A stretch of 14,343 nucleotides of DNA from Thermoleophilaceae bacterium (GCA_013696425.1 JACCYP010000098.1:1-14343); one strand, 5' to 3'. Shown: positions 7,054-14,095, numbered from the stretch's first letter. The notes: generated by a model not told the origin, from the letters alone. Translations and numbers: made by a program.

Positions 7054-7517
7054 TAGTACGTGCCGCCGAGCTTGCGGTGGTCCCAGGACACGGTGCGGGT
7101 GGGGCGGAATGTGAGGCCCACGCGCTTCGCGGCCTGGCCGAGCACCATCTCGCGCACCTCGTCGCCGAGCGCGCCCTCGGTGTAGCGGTCGAAGATGGCC
7201 ATGCCGAAGTCGGCGACCTTTTCGGTGTCTGTCTCGATCTCCACGTCGCACTCCATCATCACGCCGCGCAGCTTCTGGTACTCAACGCCGTCTTCGACCT
7301 GGAGCGTGGCGCGCGGGTCGCGCTCGAGGTTCTTCGTCTTCTGGGACTTGGCGAAGGTCCAGGCACGCAGCTCATTCGCGTCCGGCACGTACCAGAGCGG
7401 CATCAGGTGCGGGCGGCCGCTCGGGCCCATGCTCGCGCACGTCACCACCTTGTGGCCGGCGAGGAAGGCGTGCAGCTCCTCCTCGTCCATCTTGATCAGG
7501 TCGCGCCGGGAAGGCAT
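7053..7517 (-). CDS. PNPOx-like split beta-barrel FMN/F420-binding protein
   Basis: This is a 154-aa member of the pyridoxamine 5'-phosphate oxidase-like superfamily, small flavin- or F420-dependent oxidoreductases common in actinobacteria. The N-terminus DEEELHAFLAGHKVVTCASM and the core GPSGRPHLMPLWYV (31-44) followed by FAKSQKTKNLERDPRATLQVED (56-77, given as FAKSQKTKNLERDPRA plus TLQVED) are the usual barrel strands and cofactor-phosphate contacts. The C-terminus ends TRTVSWDHRKLGGTY. I cannot tell FMN from F420 or name a substrate. ATG 7517 is the only sensible in-frame start. Upstream, TACGAT at 7547-7542 could be a -10 for a short leader, without a clear -35. It may be the first gene of the long minus-strand run, since a 60-bp gap separates it from merR. 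The stop overlaps the rmlA GTG. Confidence 0.82.
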   Translation of the reverse strand: MPSRRDLIKMDEEELHAFLAGHKVVTCASMGPSGRPHLMPLWYVPDANELRAWTFAKSQKTKNLERDPRATLQVEDGVEYQKLRGVMMECDVEIETDTEKVADFGMAIFDRYTEGALGDEVREMVLGQAAKRVGLTFRPTRTVSWDHRKLGGTY

Positions 7518-7577
7518 GACTACCGCTTCGCGGGGACCAGCATCGTAGACATGGCGCGGAGCCTAAGGGTGCGAGGG

Positions 7578-8348
7578 TTACTTCCGCTTGCGGCTGGGCT
7601 TCTTCGACCGGTCGAGCTCCTTGCCGAAGGCCTCGTCCACGGCTTCGTTCATCACGATCCCGAACATCGCTGCCAGCGACTCGGCGGCGAGCGGGCGCAG
7701 CCGGTCGAGCGCCTCGCGCACCTGCGGCCACTGCTCGGGTGGGCGCCCGGCCTCCTCGAATGGGCGCCAGACCTCCTCGAGGAAGAGCCTCACGTAGTCG
7801 CGCGCCACATGCTCGGCGTTGCGGCGGAGCTTCGCGGCGGTCTGGAGCGTCGTATCGGTGGAGATGCCGAGGTCGCGTAGCTCGCTGCCGACGGCCGCGA
7901 GGCGCGGGGAGGGCTGCTCGAAGGTGTTGTCGCCCAGGTCCCGCAGGAGCCCGATCTCGATTGCCTTCTCGAGGTGCTTGGGGTTGCCTTCAGCGCCGAA
8001 GGAGTCGGCGAGCTGCGCGACGGTCACCACCTCCGGCTTCTCGTCCTCGAACGGCTCGCGCAGCTTGCGGGTGAAGTCGAGCACCTGGCCGGTGGAGCCG
8101 TTCGAGCCCTCGATCAGGCGGCGGATGGACTCGAGGTTGAAGCCCTCGCCCTGCAGCTCGCGGATCAGCTGTACGCGGGCCACGTGCTCGGGGCCGTAGT
8201 AGCCCGTGCGGGCACGCACCGAGGGCGGCGGAAGAAGCCCGCGCGACTGGTGCGCGCGGATGTTGCGGACGGTCATGCCCGTCTCGCGTGCGAGCTCGTC
8301 GATGGTCAGCTCGTTATCCGTGCGGTTGCTCACAGAAGAAGGGTACAT
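7578..8348 (-). CDS. MerR-family transcriptional regulator
   Basis: This is a 256-aa DNA-binding regulator. The winged HTH begins LTIDELARETGMTVRNIR (14-31), followed by the wing AHQSRGLLPPP, RTGYYGPEHVARVQLIREL and a second helix pair FNLESIRRLIEG. Residues 85-245 are a mostly helical effector domain that I do not recognise, ending in a basic tail KKPSRKRK. There is no cysteine anywhere, so it is not a classic thiol-coordinating metal or redox sensor; a small-molecule ligand or partner protein is more likely. It is divergent from the membrane-protein gene with only 36 bp between the two ATGs. A TTGACC box and TAACAA box, 19 bp apart and enclosing a dyad, precede it. The predicted transcript starts at or next to the ATG. 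No Shine-Dalgarno is present, supporting leaderless translation and autoregulation. Confidence 0.9.
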   Translation of the reverse strand: MYPSSVSNRTDNELTIDELARETGMTVRNIRAHQSRGLLPPPSVRARTGYYGPEHVARVQLIRELQGEGFNLESIRRLIEGSNGSTGQVLDFTRKLREPFEDEKPEVVTVAQLADSFGAEGNPKHLEKAIEIGLLRDLGDNTFEQPSPRLAAVGSELRDLGISTDTTLQTAAKLRRNAEHVARDYVRLFLEEVWRPFEEAGRPPEQWPQVREALDRLRPLAAESLAAMFGIVMNEAVDEAFGKELDRSKKPSRKRK

Positions 8349-8356
8349 GTTTAATT

Positions 8357-8376
8357 GTTACATCATCTGGTGTAAC
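8357..8376. promoter_or_regulatory. 20-bp dyad, probable MerR operator
   Basis: GTTACA and TGTAAC are exact inverted hexamers around an 8-bp centre that adds CA/TG pairing, giving GTTACAtCA-tc-TGgTGTAAC. It is centred between two divergent genes and covers the spacer of the merR promoter. It also overlaps the TAACAT box of the membrane-protein gene. A single bound regulator could therefore control both directions. Confidence 0.65.
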
Positions 8377-8378
8377 AT
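8373..8378 (+). promoter_or_regulatory. Candidate -10 box (TAACAT) for the membrane-protein gene
   Basis: TAACAT ends 6 nt before the ATG at 8385, so transcription would begin at about the start codon. Its first four bases are part of the dyad. The -35 position holds only a poor TTTAAT (8350-8355, 17-bp spacing), which would suit a promoter needing a bound activator. Confidence 0.45.
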
Positions 8379-8384
8379 AGGTCA

Positions 8385-10352
8385 ATGCAAACACTTCTCT
8401 CACTCTTCCCCTTCGCCGCGACCGGTGCCGAGCCCGCGGGTGGCGCCGCCACAGGCGAGATCGTCGGCGCCACCGCTGGCGCGATGGTCGCCACCGGCAC
8501 CCTCCTCCTCCTCATCCAGCGCTACCGCGACGGCAAGGGCAAGCTGCTCGAGCGCTGCGCCGCCTTCTCCGAGAAGGTCTCTGGCCTTCCCGGCTGGGCC
8601 GCCCTCCCGAGCGGCGTCGCCACCGTCTCGCTGTTGATCGCGCTGCTCGGCATGTACTGGGACATCGCGCTTCACATCGACGACGGTCGCGACGCCGGTC
8701 CGCTCGCCAACCCGGCGCACTACCTGATCCTCTTCGGCCTCTTCGGCATCTTCGCCGCGGGTTGCCTGGCCATTGCGCTCCCGCGTAACGGCGAGAGGCC
8801 CGGCCCGGCTCCGATCAAGATCATGAAGGGCTGGTACGCACCCGTCGGCGGCGTGCTCATGGCCGCGGCAGGCGGCTTCGCCCTCGCCGGCTTCCCGCTC
8901 GACGACATGTGGCACCGGCTCTTCGGCCAGGACGTGACGCTCTGGGGCCCCACGCACCTGATGCTCATCGGCGGCGCCGGCATGACGCTCATCGGCCAGG
9001 CGATCCTCCTGATCGAGGGCATGCGCGCCCGCGGCTCGAAGCCCTCCGACTCGGTGCCCCCGAGCGCCCGCACCTCCTCGCTCATCACGCCGGAGCGCGT
9101 GGTGAACATGCGTCGCATCGGCGTGATGGGCGGACTGCTCATCGGCCTCTCCACCTTCCAGGCCGAGTTCGACTTCGGCGTGCCGCAGTTCCGCTTCGTA
9201 TTCCAGCCGCTGCTGATCGCGGTGGCGGCGGGCGTGGCCCTCGTGGCCGCGCGGATGTGGATCGGCCGCGGTGCGGCCATCGCCACCGCTCTCTTCTTCC
9301 TCACCATCCGCGGCGGCATCGCGCTGATCGTCGGGCCCGGGCTCGGCGAGACCACGCCCGCGCTGCCGATCTACCTCGGCTCCGCGCTTGCGGTCGAGGC
9401 TGTGTTCCTGCTCTACGTCTCCGATGCTGGTCCTGGCGGAGCCAGTAGCAGTGCGAGCCGCGAGCGCAACCCGCTCGCGACAGGCGTGCTGGCCGGCCTC
9501 GCCGTCGGCACCATCGGCTTTGCCAGCGAGTGGGCCTGGTCTCACGCGGTCATGCCGATCGCGTGGACCACCGGTTTCATGCCGGAGGCGCTCATCCTTT
9601 CCATCGCAGGCGGGATCGCGGCGGGCGCGCTCGGCGCGCTGATGGGCTGTGCGCTGCTCGGCGACATGCCCTCGCGGCGGGCCGCGCGCACGGCGTTCGC
9701 CTTCGCGATGGTCGCCATCGTCGCCCTGGTGATGAACGGCCTGGCCACGACCGAGCCGCGCGATGCCCGCGCAATCGTGACGCTCGATTCAGCCGGCACC
9801 ACCGGCCCCGACCGGGAGGCCACCGCCACCGTGCGGGTGGACCCCCCGTCGGCGGCCGAGAACGCCGCGTGGCTGAACATCACCGCCTGGCAGGGCGGCG
9901 GCCTCGTGGTCGAGAAGCTCGACCGCGTGGGCGAGGGCGTCTACCGCACCGCCGAGCCCGTGCCCGTCGGCGGACCGTGGAAGACCCAGATCCGCCTCCA
10001 CGACGGCCGCATGATGGCCGCGACGCCGGTTTACCTGCCCGAGGACGCGGCGATCCCCGCCAAGGAGATCCCCGCCCCGGCGCAGTTCGAGCGCCCGCTC
10101 GGCTCCGAGATCGAGCTGCTCCAGCGTGAGCGCAAGCAGGACGTGGCGGGCTGGATCTGGGGAGCCGCGGGCCTGGTCGTGCTTCTGATCGCCGCCGGGT
10201 TCATCCTCGCTCTCGCGTGGGGCCTCGGCCGTGTGGCCCGAGCGGGCCGGGAGGACGAGCCGCCTTCGGCGTCGGGCGCAGCCCGCGAGGGCGAGTCGCG
10301 CGAAGGCGCGGCGCCCGCGCGCTCAGGCGCGAAGCCGCTCCGCGTTACCTAG
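8385..10352 (+). CDS. Polytopic membrane protein of unknown function with an extracytoplasmic C-terminal domain
   Basis: A 655-aa integral membrane protein with about 12 hydrophobic segments in residues 25-452, a soluble domain at about 455-585, one further TM at 589-613 and a hydrophilic Ala/Glu/Arg tail. Conserved-looking polar/aromatic motifs lie in or beside the membrane: MYWDIALHIDDGRD (90-103), NPAHY (109-113), DDMWHRLFGQDVTLWGPTH (173-191) and SEWAWSH (381-387). His97, 112, 177, 191 and 387 could bind metal or haem. The soluble domain (WLNITAWQGGGLVVEKLD, GVYRTAEPVPVGGPWKTQ, GRMMAATPVYLPED) looks like a small beta-sandwich outside the cell. I recall similar uncharacterised actinobacterial proteins but no assigned function. 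It is divergent from, and probably controlled by, the MerR regulator. ATG 8385 has no proper Shine-Dalgarno and is probably leaderless. Confidence 0.85.
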   Translation: MQTLLSLFPFAATGAEPAGGAATGEIVGATAGAMVATGTLLLLIQRYRDGKGKLLERCAAFSEKVSGLPGWAALPSGVATVSLLIALLGMYWDIALHIDDGRDAGPLANPAHYLILFGLFGIFAAGCLAIALPRNGERPGPAPIKIMKGWYAPVGGVLMAAAGGFALAGFPLDDMWHRLFGQDVTLWGPTHLMLIGGAGMTLIGQAILLIEGMRARGSKPSDSVPPSARTSSLITPERVVNMRRIGVMGGLLIGLSTFQAEFDFGVPQFRFVFQPLLIAVAAGVALVAARMWIGRGAAIATALFFLTIRGGIALIVGPGLGETTPALPIYLGSALAVEAVFLLYVSDAGPGGASSSASRERNPLATGVLAGLAVGTIGFASEWAWSHAVMPIAWTTGFMPEALILSIAGGIAAGALGALMGCALLGDMPSRRAARTAFAFAMVAIVALVMNGLATTEPRDARAIVTLDSAGTTGPDREATATVRVDPPSAAENAAWLNITAWQGGGLVVEKLDRVGEGVYRTAEPVPVGGPWKTQIRLHDGRMMAATPVYLPEDAAIPAKEIPAPAQFERPLGSEIELLQRERKQDVAGWIWGAAGLVVLLIAAGFILALAWGLGRVARAGREDEPPSASGAAREGESREGAAPARSGAKPLRVT

Positions 10353-10513
10353 TGACCTGAGTCATCAGTTCGCGGGCACCTTCCCGGCGCCCGGCCGCGC
10401 CTGGAGCCGCCCACGGGAATCGCCGATGCTCTGGCATCGCCTCATCCCGTGTGCGTCCCTAGCCACGCCCGGTCGCTCGGCAAGGTGCAACCGAACTTCC
10501 GACTCAGGTCACT
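10351..10513. repeat. 163-bp imperfect inverted repeat in a convergent intergenic region
   Basis: The outer 13 bp AGTGACCTGAGTC (10351-10363) and GACTCAGGTCACT (10501-10513) are perfect inverted copies. Moving inward, AGTTCG and GCACCTT also have exact partners (CGAACT and AAGGTGC). Pairing continues to the centre at CGATGC-TCTG-GCATCG (10424-10439). By hand I count about 59 of 79 positions paired with one bulge. The left end lies in the stop codon of the membrane-protein gene. It could be two oppositely oriented copies of a dispersed repeat, a non-autonomous MITE-like element, or a large terminator or structured RNA. Confidence 0.75.
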
Positions 10514-10523
10514 CGGCGACACG

Positions 10524-10562
10524 ATCCTGCCTAGACCACCGTATGGGTGGTCAGGGCAGGAT
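10524..10562. terminator. Strong hairpin between convergent genes, possible bidirectional terminator
   Basis: The arms at 10524-10540 (ATCCTGCCTAGACCACC) and 10546-10562 (GGTGGTCAGGGCAGGAT) form a 17-bp stem with one A-A mismatch and one G-U, closed by a 5-nt GTATG loop. It lies 16 bp from the pafBC stop codon and downstream of both convergent genes. No U tract follows on either strand, so intrinsic termination would be atypical. Structural and position evidence are good; function is inferred. Confidence 0.6.
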
Positions 10563-10578
10563 TCTTGCCTGCGTCGGA

Positions 10579-12636
10579 TCAGCGTGAGACGGCGCCGGCC
10601 ACTGCTTCTGCGGCGGCGCGCACGGCCTGGACGGCCTCGTCCGGCTCGACCACGACGGCGTCGCCGGCCTCCTTCAGGATCTCGCGGGCGAGCCAGTCGC
10701 CGCCCGCGTACTGGAGCTCGACGATCACCGCACCGTCGGCGAGCTCCGCCACCACGCGGCGGTCCTCCTTCGCCCAGCGGGCGCGGTCGGGTGAGATCCA
10801 CACGCGCGCCTGGCGCGAGGCGGGCACCTCGCCGGTCCTCGGCCAGCTCGACACGTCGGGCTCGACGCCCGGGCGGCGCTCGAAGGTCTCGTCCTGCACG
10901 GTGGCGGAGCGGATGCGGTCGAGGCGGAACGAGCGCGGAGCGTCGCGGTCGGGGTCCCACGCGTGCACGTACCAGCCCTCCTGGCCGTTCATCAGCTTGT
11001 AGGGCTCGATGCGGCGTGAGGAGAAGGCGTCCTCGTTCTCCTTGTAGTACTCGATCTCCAGCAGCCTGTTCTGCGAGATCGCGCCGGACACGACCTGGGC
11101 GATCTCGGAGTCGTCGCCCTTCGCGGTGGTGATCTGAAGGCCGGCGTGGGCGGGGTCACCGCCGAGCGCTGCCACGATCTTCTCGCGCGCGCTCGCCAGG
11201 GAGCCCTCGGCGAGGTGCTCGCCGATCAGGTCGATGGCGGCCACGAGCGCCTTGGCCTCGAGCGGCAGCAGCCGCGCGGGCTCGGCGAAGTTGTCGCCGT
11301 AGGGCTCGGGGTCGACCTCGATCTGGTCGCCCTGCACCTCGGCGTAGAGCACGTAGGAGCCACCGCCGAAGTTCACGACGTTCAGCACGTCGATGTCCTC
11401 GCGCAGCTCCTGCTCGGAGATCTGGAGGTTGCCGCGCAGCTCGGCGACGTCGAGCTTGTCGCTCCTGCGGGCGGCCGAGATGAGGATGCCCGCGAGCGTG
11501 ACGAGGCGAGCGAAACGCTCGGGCCGGATCGGCGACTCGCGGCCCTCTGACTCCTCCTCGTCCTCCTCGACGGCCGTGGGGGCGACCTCCTTGGCGAGCT
11601 CGAGCGGCTCGGCGTGCAGCTCGACCACGCGCTTCACGCGCTCCTCGCCCGCGGCCGCCAGCTCGTCGGGGCCGATGATCCGCGCGCGCTCCCCGAGGCC
11701 GAGCACCCAGGCCACGACCTGGCGTGCGTCGGCGTACTCGGTCTCGAACACGATGCCGTCGGCGGGAGCGCCGTCGACCTCGGACGCGGGGCGGGTGGTG
11801 CCGGCGTGGCCGAAGTGGCGCAGCACCAGCCAGTCGACGCGGTCGGAGAGCCAGATGCGTGCCGTGCCCTGCGTGTCGCCGAGCTGCCAATCGGTGCGCG
11901 TGGCGTAGGAGCGCGGATCGAAGTCCTCGGGCGGCGGGAAGTCGTGCTCGGCCTTCGAGGAGTAGCCGACCTTCCCCTGGATCCGGGAGAGGCGGAACAC
12001 GCGAATGTCGTCGCGTTCGTGGGAGCGGCCGATCAAATAGAACTGGCCGCCGCGATAGAGCAGGTGGTAGGGGTCGACCTTGCGCTTCTCGCGGGCGTCG
12101 CGGCCCATCGTGTAGTACTCGAACACGAGCGTCTTGCGGCGGAAGATGGCGGTTTCGATCTTCGACAGGCGCTGCGATAGCGCGCGGCCGCCGGCGCCGG
12201 CCTTGATGCCGAGCTCCACCGACTGCTGCTCCGGCGCGGTGAGCGGCGAGGGCTTGCCCCACGAGAGCTGCTGGAGCGCCAGGCGCAGCGGTTCGGAGTA
12301 GGCGAACTCACCGTCGAGCAGCGAGAGCGAGGTGCGCAGCGCGCCGAGTTCGGCGTCCGCGAACTCGATCGCCGGGAGGTAGTAGTTCTCGGGCGGGAGC
12401 GTGTAGGTCTCCGCCTCGTAGTAGCCCTCGGCCGGCTTCTCGACCTTCAGCTCGATGCCGAGCTGTGCGAGCTCGGAGCGGTCGGCGTAGAAGCGCCGCG
12501 CGAAGGCGTCGTCGTTCATGCCCGAGTAGCCCTCCACCTCCTGCTTGATCTCGAGGGCCGTGACGGGACGGCGCTCCGCCATCAGGAACGAGATCAGGGA
12601 GAGCTGCCGGATGAGCTTTTCGGTGTCCTTGGCCAT
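10579..12636 (-). CDS. pafBC: Fused PafB-PafC WYL-domain transcriptional activator
   Basis: A 685-aa protein made of two tandem HTH-WYL units. The first half has an HTH (about 5-60: EKLIRQLSLISFLMAERRPV, then RRFYADRSELAQLGI). Its WYL core is VFEYYTMGRDAREKRKVDPY (171-190) and GQFYLIGRSHERDDIRVFRL. An acidic linker, VEEDEEESEG (356-365), precedes the second half, with HTH at 373-425 and WYL core IEPYKLMNGQEGWYVHAWD (543-561). In actinobacteria PafB and PafC jointly activate the RecA-independent DNA-damage response and the WYL domains sense single-stranded DNA; natural fusions are known in some genera. The WYL tripeptides read FYL and WYV here. No pup or proteasome genes are beside it. TATGCT lies 9 nt before the ATG. 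It is convergent with the membrane-protein gene and divergent from the thioesterase gene. Confidence 0.92.
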   Translation of the reverse strand: MAKDTEKLIRQLSLISFLMAERRPVTALEIKQEVEGYSGMNDDAFARRFYADRSELAQLGIELKVEKPAEGYYEAETYTLPPENYYLPAIEFADAELGALRTSLSLLDGEFAYSEPLRLALQQLSWGKPSPLTAPEQQSVELGIKAGAGGRALSQRLSKIETAIFRRKTLVFEYYTMGRDAREKRKVDPYHLLYRGGQFYLIGRSHERDDIRVFRLSRIQGKVGYSSKAEHDFPPPEDFDPRSYATRTDWQLGDTQGTARIWLSDRVDWLVLRHFGHAGTTRPASEVDGAPADGIVFETEYADARQVVAWVLGLGERARIIGPDELAAAGEERVKRVVELHAEPLELAKEVAPTAVEEDEEESEGRESPIRPERFARLVTLAGILISAARRSDKLDVAELRGNLQISEQELREDIDVLNVVNFGGGSYVLYAEVQGDQIEVDPEPYGDNFAEPARLLPLEAKALVAAIDLIGEHLAEGSLASAREKIVAALGGDPAHAGLQITTAKGDDSEIAQVVSGAISQNRLLEIEYYKENEDAFSSRRIEPYKLMNGQEGWYVHAWDPDRDAPRSFRLDRIRSATVQDETFERRPGVEPDVSSWPRTGEVPASRQARVWISPDRARWAKEDRRVVAELADGAVIVELQYAGGDWLAREILKEAGDAVVVEPDEAVQAVRAAAEAVAGAVSR

Positions 12637-12645
12637 TGGCTTCTG

Positions 12646-12651
12646 AGCATA
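12646..12651 (-). promoter_or_regulatory. Candidate -10 box (TATGCT) for pafBC
   Basis: TATGCT is a 4/6 match to TATAAT and lies 9 nt before the pafBC ATG, placing the mRNA start within a few bases of the start codon. No good -35 is seen at 16-18 bp. I looked for the PafBC-responsive TTGTC-type upstream element and did not find it here, so direct autoregulation is not supported. Confidence 0.4.
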
Positions 12652-12722
12652 GGCACGGTTCCGTCACGGGAGGGCACGCGGGCGTGAAACCTTTGCCGCT
12701 CTTTGCGGGGCCGGTAGCCGCG

Positions 12723-12728
12723 TAGGAT
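12723..12728 (+). promoter_or_regulatory. Candidate -10 box (TAGGAT) for the thioesterase gene
   Basis: TAGGAT is followed by 8 nt and then the ATG at 12737. No Shine-Dalgarno fits in the interval, so a leaderless transcript is likely. The possible -35, CTTTGC at 12701-12706 (16-bp spacing), is weak. Confidence 0.4.
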
Positions 12729-12736
12729 CCGGCCCG

Positions 12737-13144
12737 ATGGCGCACGTGCACTCGTTGAAGGTCCGCTACGCCGAGTGCGACATGCAGGGCCACGCCTTCA
12801 ACTCCCACTACCTGACGTGGTTCGACGTGGCGCACACCGAGATGATCCGTGCCGTCTTCGGCCGCTACGAGGACATCGTGGCCGCCGGAGTCGAGTTCGT
12901 CGTGGCCGAGGCGAACGTGCGCTACCGCGCTCCGGCCCGCTTCGACGAGGACATCGACATCCACGTGCTGCCGCGCGAGCCCGGCGAGACCTCCCTCACC
13001 ACGGACTTCGAGGTCCGCCGCGGCGAGGACCTGCTGGCCGAGGGCTGGATCCGCCACGTGTGCGTGGACGCAACGACGTTCGCGAAGACCCCGTGGCCCG
13101 ACGAGCTACGCAGCGCGTTTGGCGAAGTAAGCGGAACCGCTTAG
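12737..13144 (+). CDS. Hotdog-fold acyl-CoA thioesterase (4HBT/YbgC-like)
   Basis: A 135-aa cytoplasmic enzyme of the 4-hydroxybenzoyl-CoA thioesterase family, which hydrolyses acyl-CoA or acyl-ACP thioesters. The signature VRYAECDMQGHAFNSHYLTW (9-28) carries the catalytic Asp15 and the conserved GH and N residues; the long hotdog helix continues FDVAHTEMIRAVFG. Later strands include VVAEANVRYRAPARFDEDID and TTDFEVRRGEDLLAEGWIRHVCVD. Length and motif order are standard. The substrate cannot be told from sequence. It is divergent from pafBC. Its last 39 bp overlap the 3' end of the exoribonuclease gene on the opposite strand. The ATG at 12737 is preceded by TAGGAT, suggesting leaderless translation. 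Confidence 0.9.
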   Translation: MAHVHSLKVRYAECDMQGHAFNSHYLTWFDVAHTEMIRAVFGRYEDIVAAGVEFVVAEANVRYRAPARFDEDIDIHVLPREPGETSLTTDFEVRRGEDLLAEGWIRHVCVDATTFAKTPWPDELRSAFGEVSGTA

Positions 13145-14086
13145 GGCGCGGTCGAAGCCGCTCCAGCGCTCGCCCTCGCCGAGGCCCTTCTCGATCCGGT
13201 CGAAGGAGCCGAGGCGCCCGCCGAGGTTGTCGACCATGTGCACGAGCGTCGCCTCGCGCGTGCACGGGACCACCGGTGAGCCGTGCTCGAGCTGCCCGTG
13301 GTGGCTCAGGATGATGTGCAGCAGCGCCTCGGCGGTCTCGGGGGAAAAGCCCCGGCGCTCCTCGATTGCGCGGCGCACGGCGTAGTAGCCGAGCGGGATC
13401 TCGCCCTGGAGCTTGCCCTTGTCGGTGAGGTCGATGGCGCCGCCCTCCATCGCGTAGGCCTCGACCTTCCCGATGTCGTGGAGCAGGGCGCCGGTGACGG
13501 CCACATCGTGATCGACGGGGAAGGTGGCCGCGAGCGCGTGCACGCCCTCGCCTACGGAGAGGCAGTGCTCGAGCAGCCCGTGCTTGTAGGCCTGGTGGTA
13601 GGTCTTGGCCGCGGGCGCGTCGCGCCAGCGCTCCCAGGACGCGCTGCCCGGCTGGAAGATGTCTTCGAGCAGCCCGCGCAGGTCAGGGTCCTGGATGGTG
13701 CCGACGAGCCTGCGCAGGTCCGCCTCCATCTGCTCGACGGGGATGGGCGGAGCGTCCTCGAGATCCGCGGCGACGTACTCGCCCTCCTGCGCCGCGCGTA
13801 GGCCGCGCACGGTGAGCGAGGGCCCGTAGCGCTGGTCGAGTGAGAACACGGCGGTGACCATCACGACCGCTCCCACGCGGCAGGCCTCGCCGGCCTCCTC
13901 GACGCGGTCCCAGATCACGGCCTCGACGGTGCCGGTGCAGTCGCCGAGGCGCAGCTTCAGGAAGGCCTCGCCGTTCTTCTTCTGGCGGCGCTGGACGTCG
14001 CGCACGGAGAAGCATTCCTGGACGGCCTGGCCGTCGGCGAGGTCTCTGATGAAGACCCGTCCCGTGTCGAGTGTCACCTGTTCCAT
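13106..14086 (-). CDS. yhaM: OB-fold/HD-domain 3'-5' exoribonuclease (YhaM family)
   Basis: A 326-aa protein with the YhaM layout: an N-terminal OB-fold nucleic-acid-binding domain (about 10-97; FLKLRLGDCTGTVEAVIWD and VGAVVMVTAVFSL) followed by a metal-dependent HD hydrolase domain. HD motifs are YKHGLLEHCLSV (His169, His174), GALLHDIGKVEAY (His203-Asp204), ILSHHGQLEHG (His262-His263) and HMVDNLGG (Asp286). B. subtilis YhaM (about 314 aa) degrades RNA, and can act on DNA, from the 3' end with Mn. All expected metal ligands are present. The stop lies inside the convergent thioesterase gene. TAACTT lies 9 nt before ATG 14086 and no Shine-Dalgarno is evident. Confidence 0.87.
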   Translation of the reverse strand: MEQVTLDTGRVFIRDLADGQAVQECFSVRDVQRRQKKNGEAFLKLRLGDCTGTVEAVIWDRVEEAGEACRVGAVVMVTAVFSLDQRYGPSLTVRGLRAAQEGEYVAADLEDAPPIPVEQMEADLRRLVGTIQDPDLRGLLEDIFQPGSASWERWRDAPAAKTYHQAYKHGLLEHCLSVGEGVHALAATFPVDHDVAVTGALLHDIGKVEAYAMEGGAIDLTDKGKLQGEIPLGYYAVRRAIEERRGFSPETAEALLHIILSHHGQLEHGSPVVPCTREATLVHMVDNLGGRLGSFDRIEKGLGEGERWSGFDRALSGSAYFAKRAA

Positions 14087-14095
14087 GGGCGAGGC

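Larger units (their letters stand above)
8355..8385 (-). promoter_or_regulatory. merR promoter: TTGACC, 19-bp spacer, TAACAA
   Basis: On the minus strand TTGACC (8385-8380) and TAACAA (8360-8355) are separated by 19 bp. That over-long spacer is the hallmark of MerR-controlled promoters, and most of it is filled by the dyad at 8357-8376. The -10 ends only 6 nt before the merR ATG, so the mRNA is probably leaderless. The -35 is a 5/6 match to TTGACA; the -10 is weaker. Confidence 0.6.

Noticed and set aside
8933..9448. Arg/His-rich plus-strand frame within the membrane-protein gene
   Set aside because: Out-of-frame shadow of the membrane protein; no family motif and overlapping a well-supported gene.
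10449..11132. Arg/Pro-rich 227-codon plus-strand frame across the intergenic hairpins and into pafBC
   Set aside because: Composition is that of antisense GC-rich DNA, it crosses structured intergenic sequence, and pafBC on the other strand is certain.
12637..12736. A PafBC-type SOS-independent damage promoter upstream of pafBC
   Set aside because: I could not find the TTGTC-like element at the right distance from TATGCT, so self-activation is not supported by sequence.
12156..13057. Minus-strand frame opposite the thioesterase gene
   Set aside because: Antisense shadow; the plus-strand frame has a full hotdog signature and correct length.
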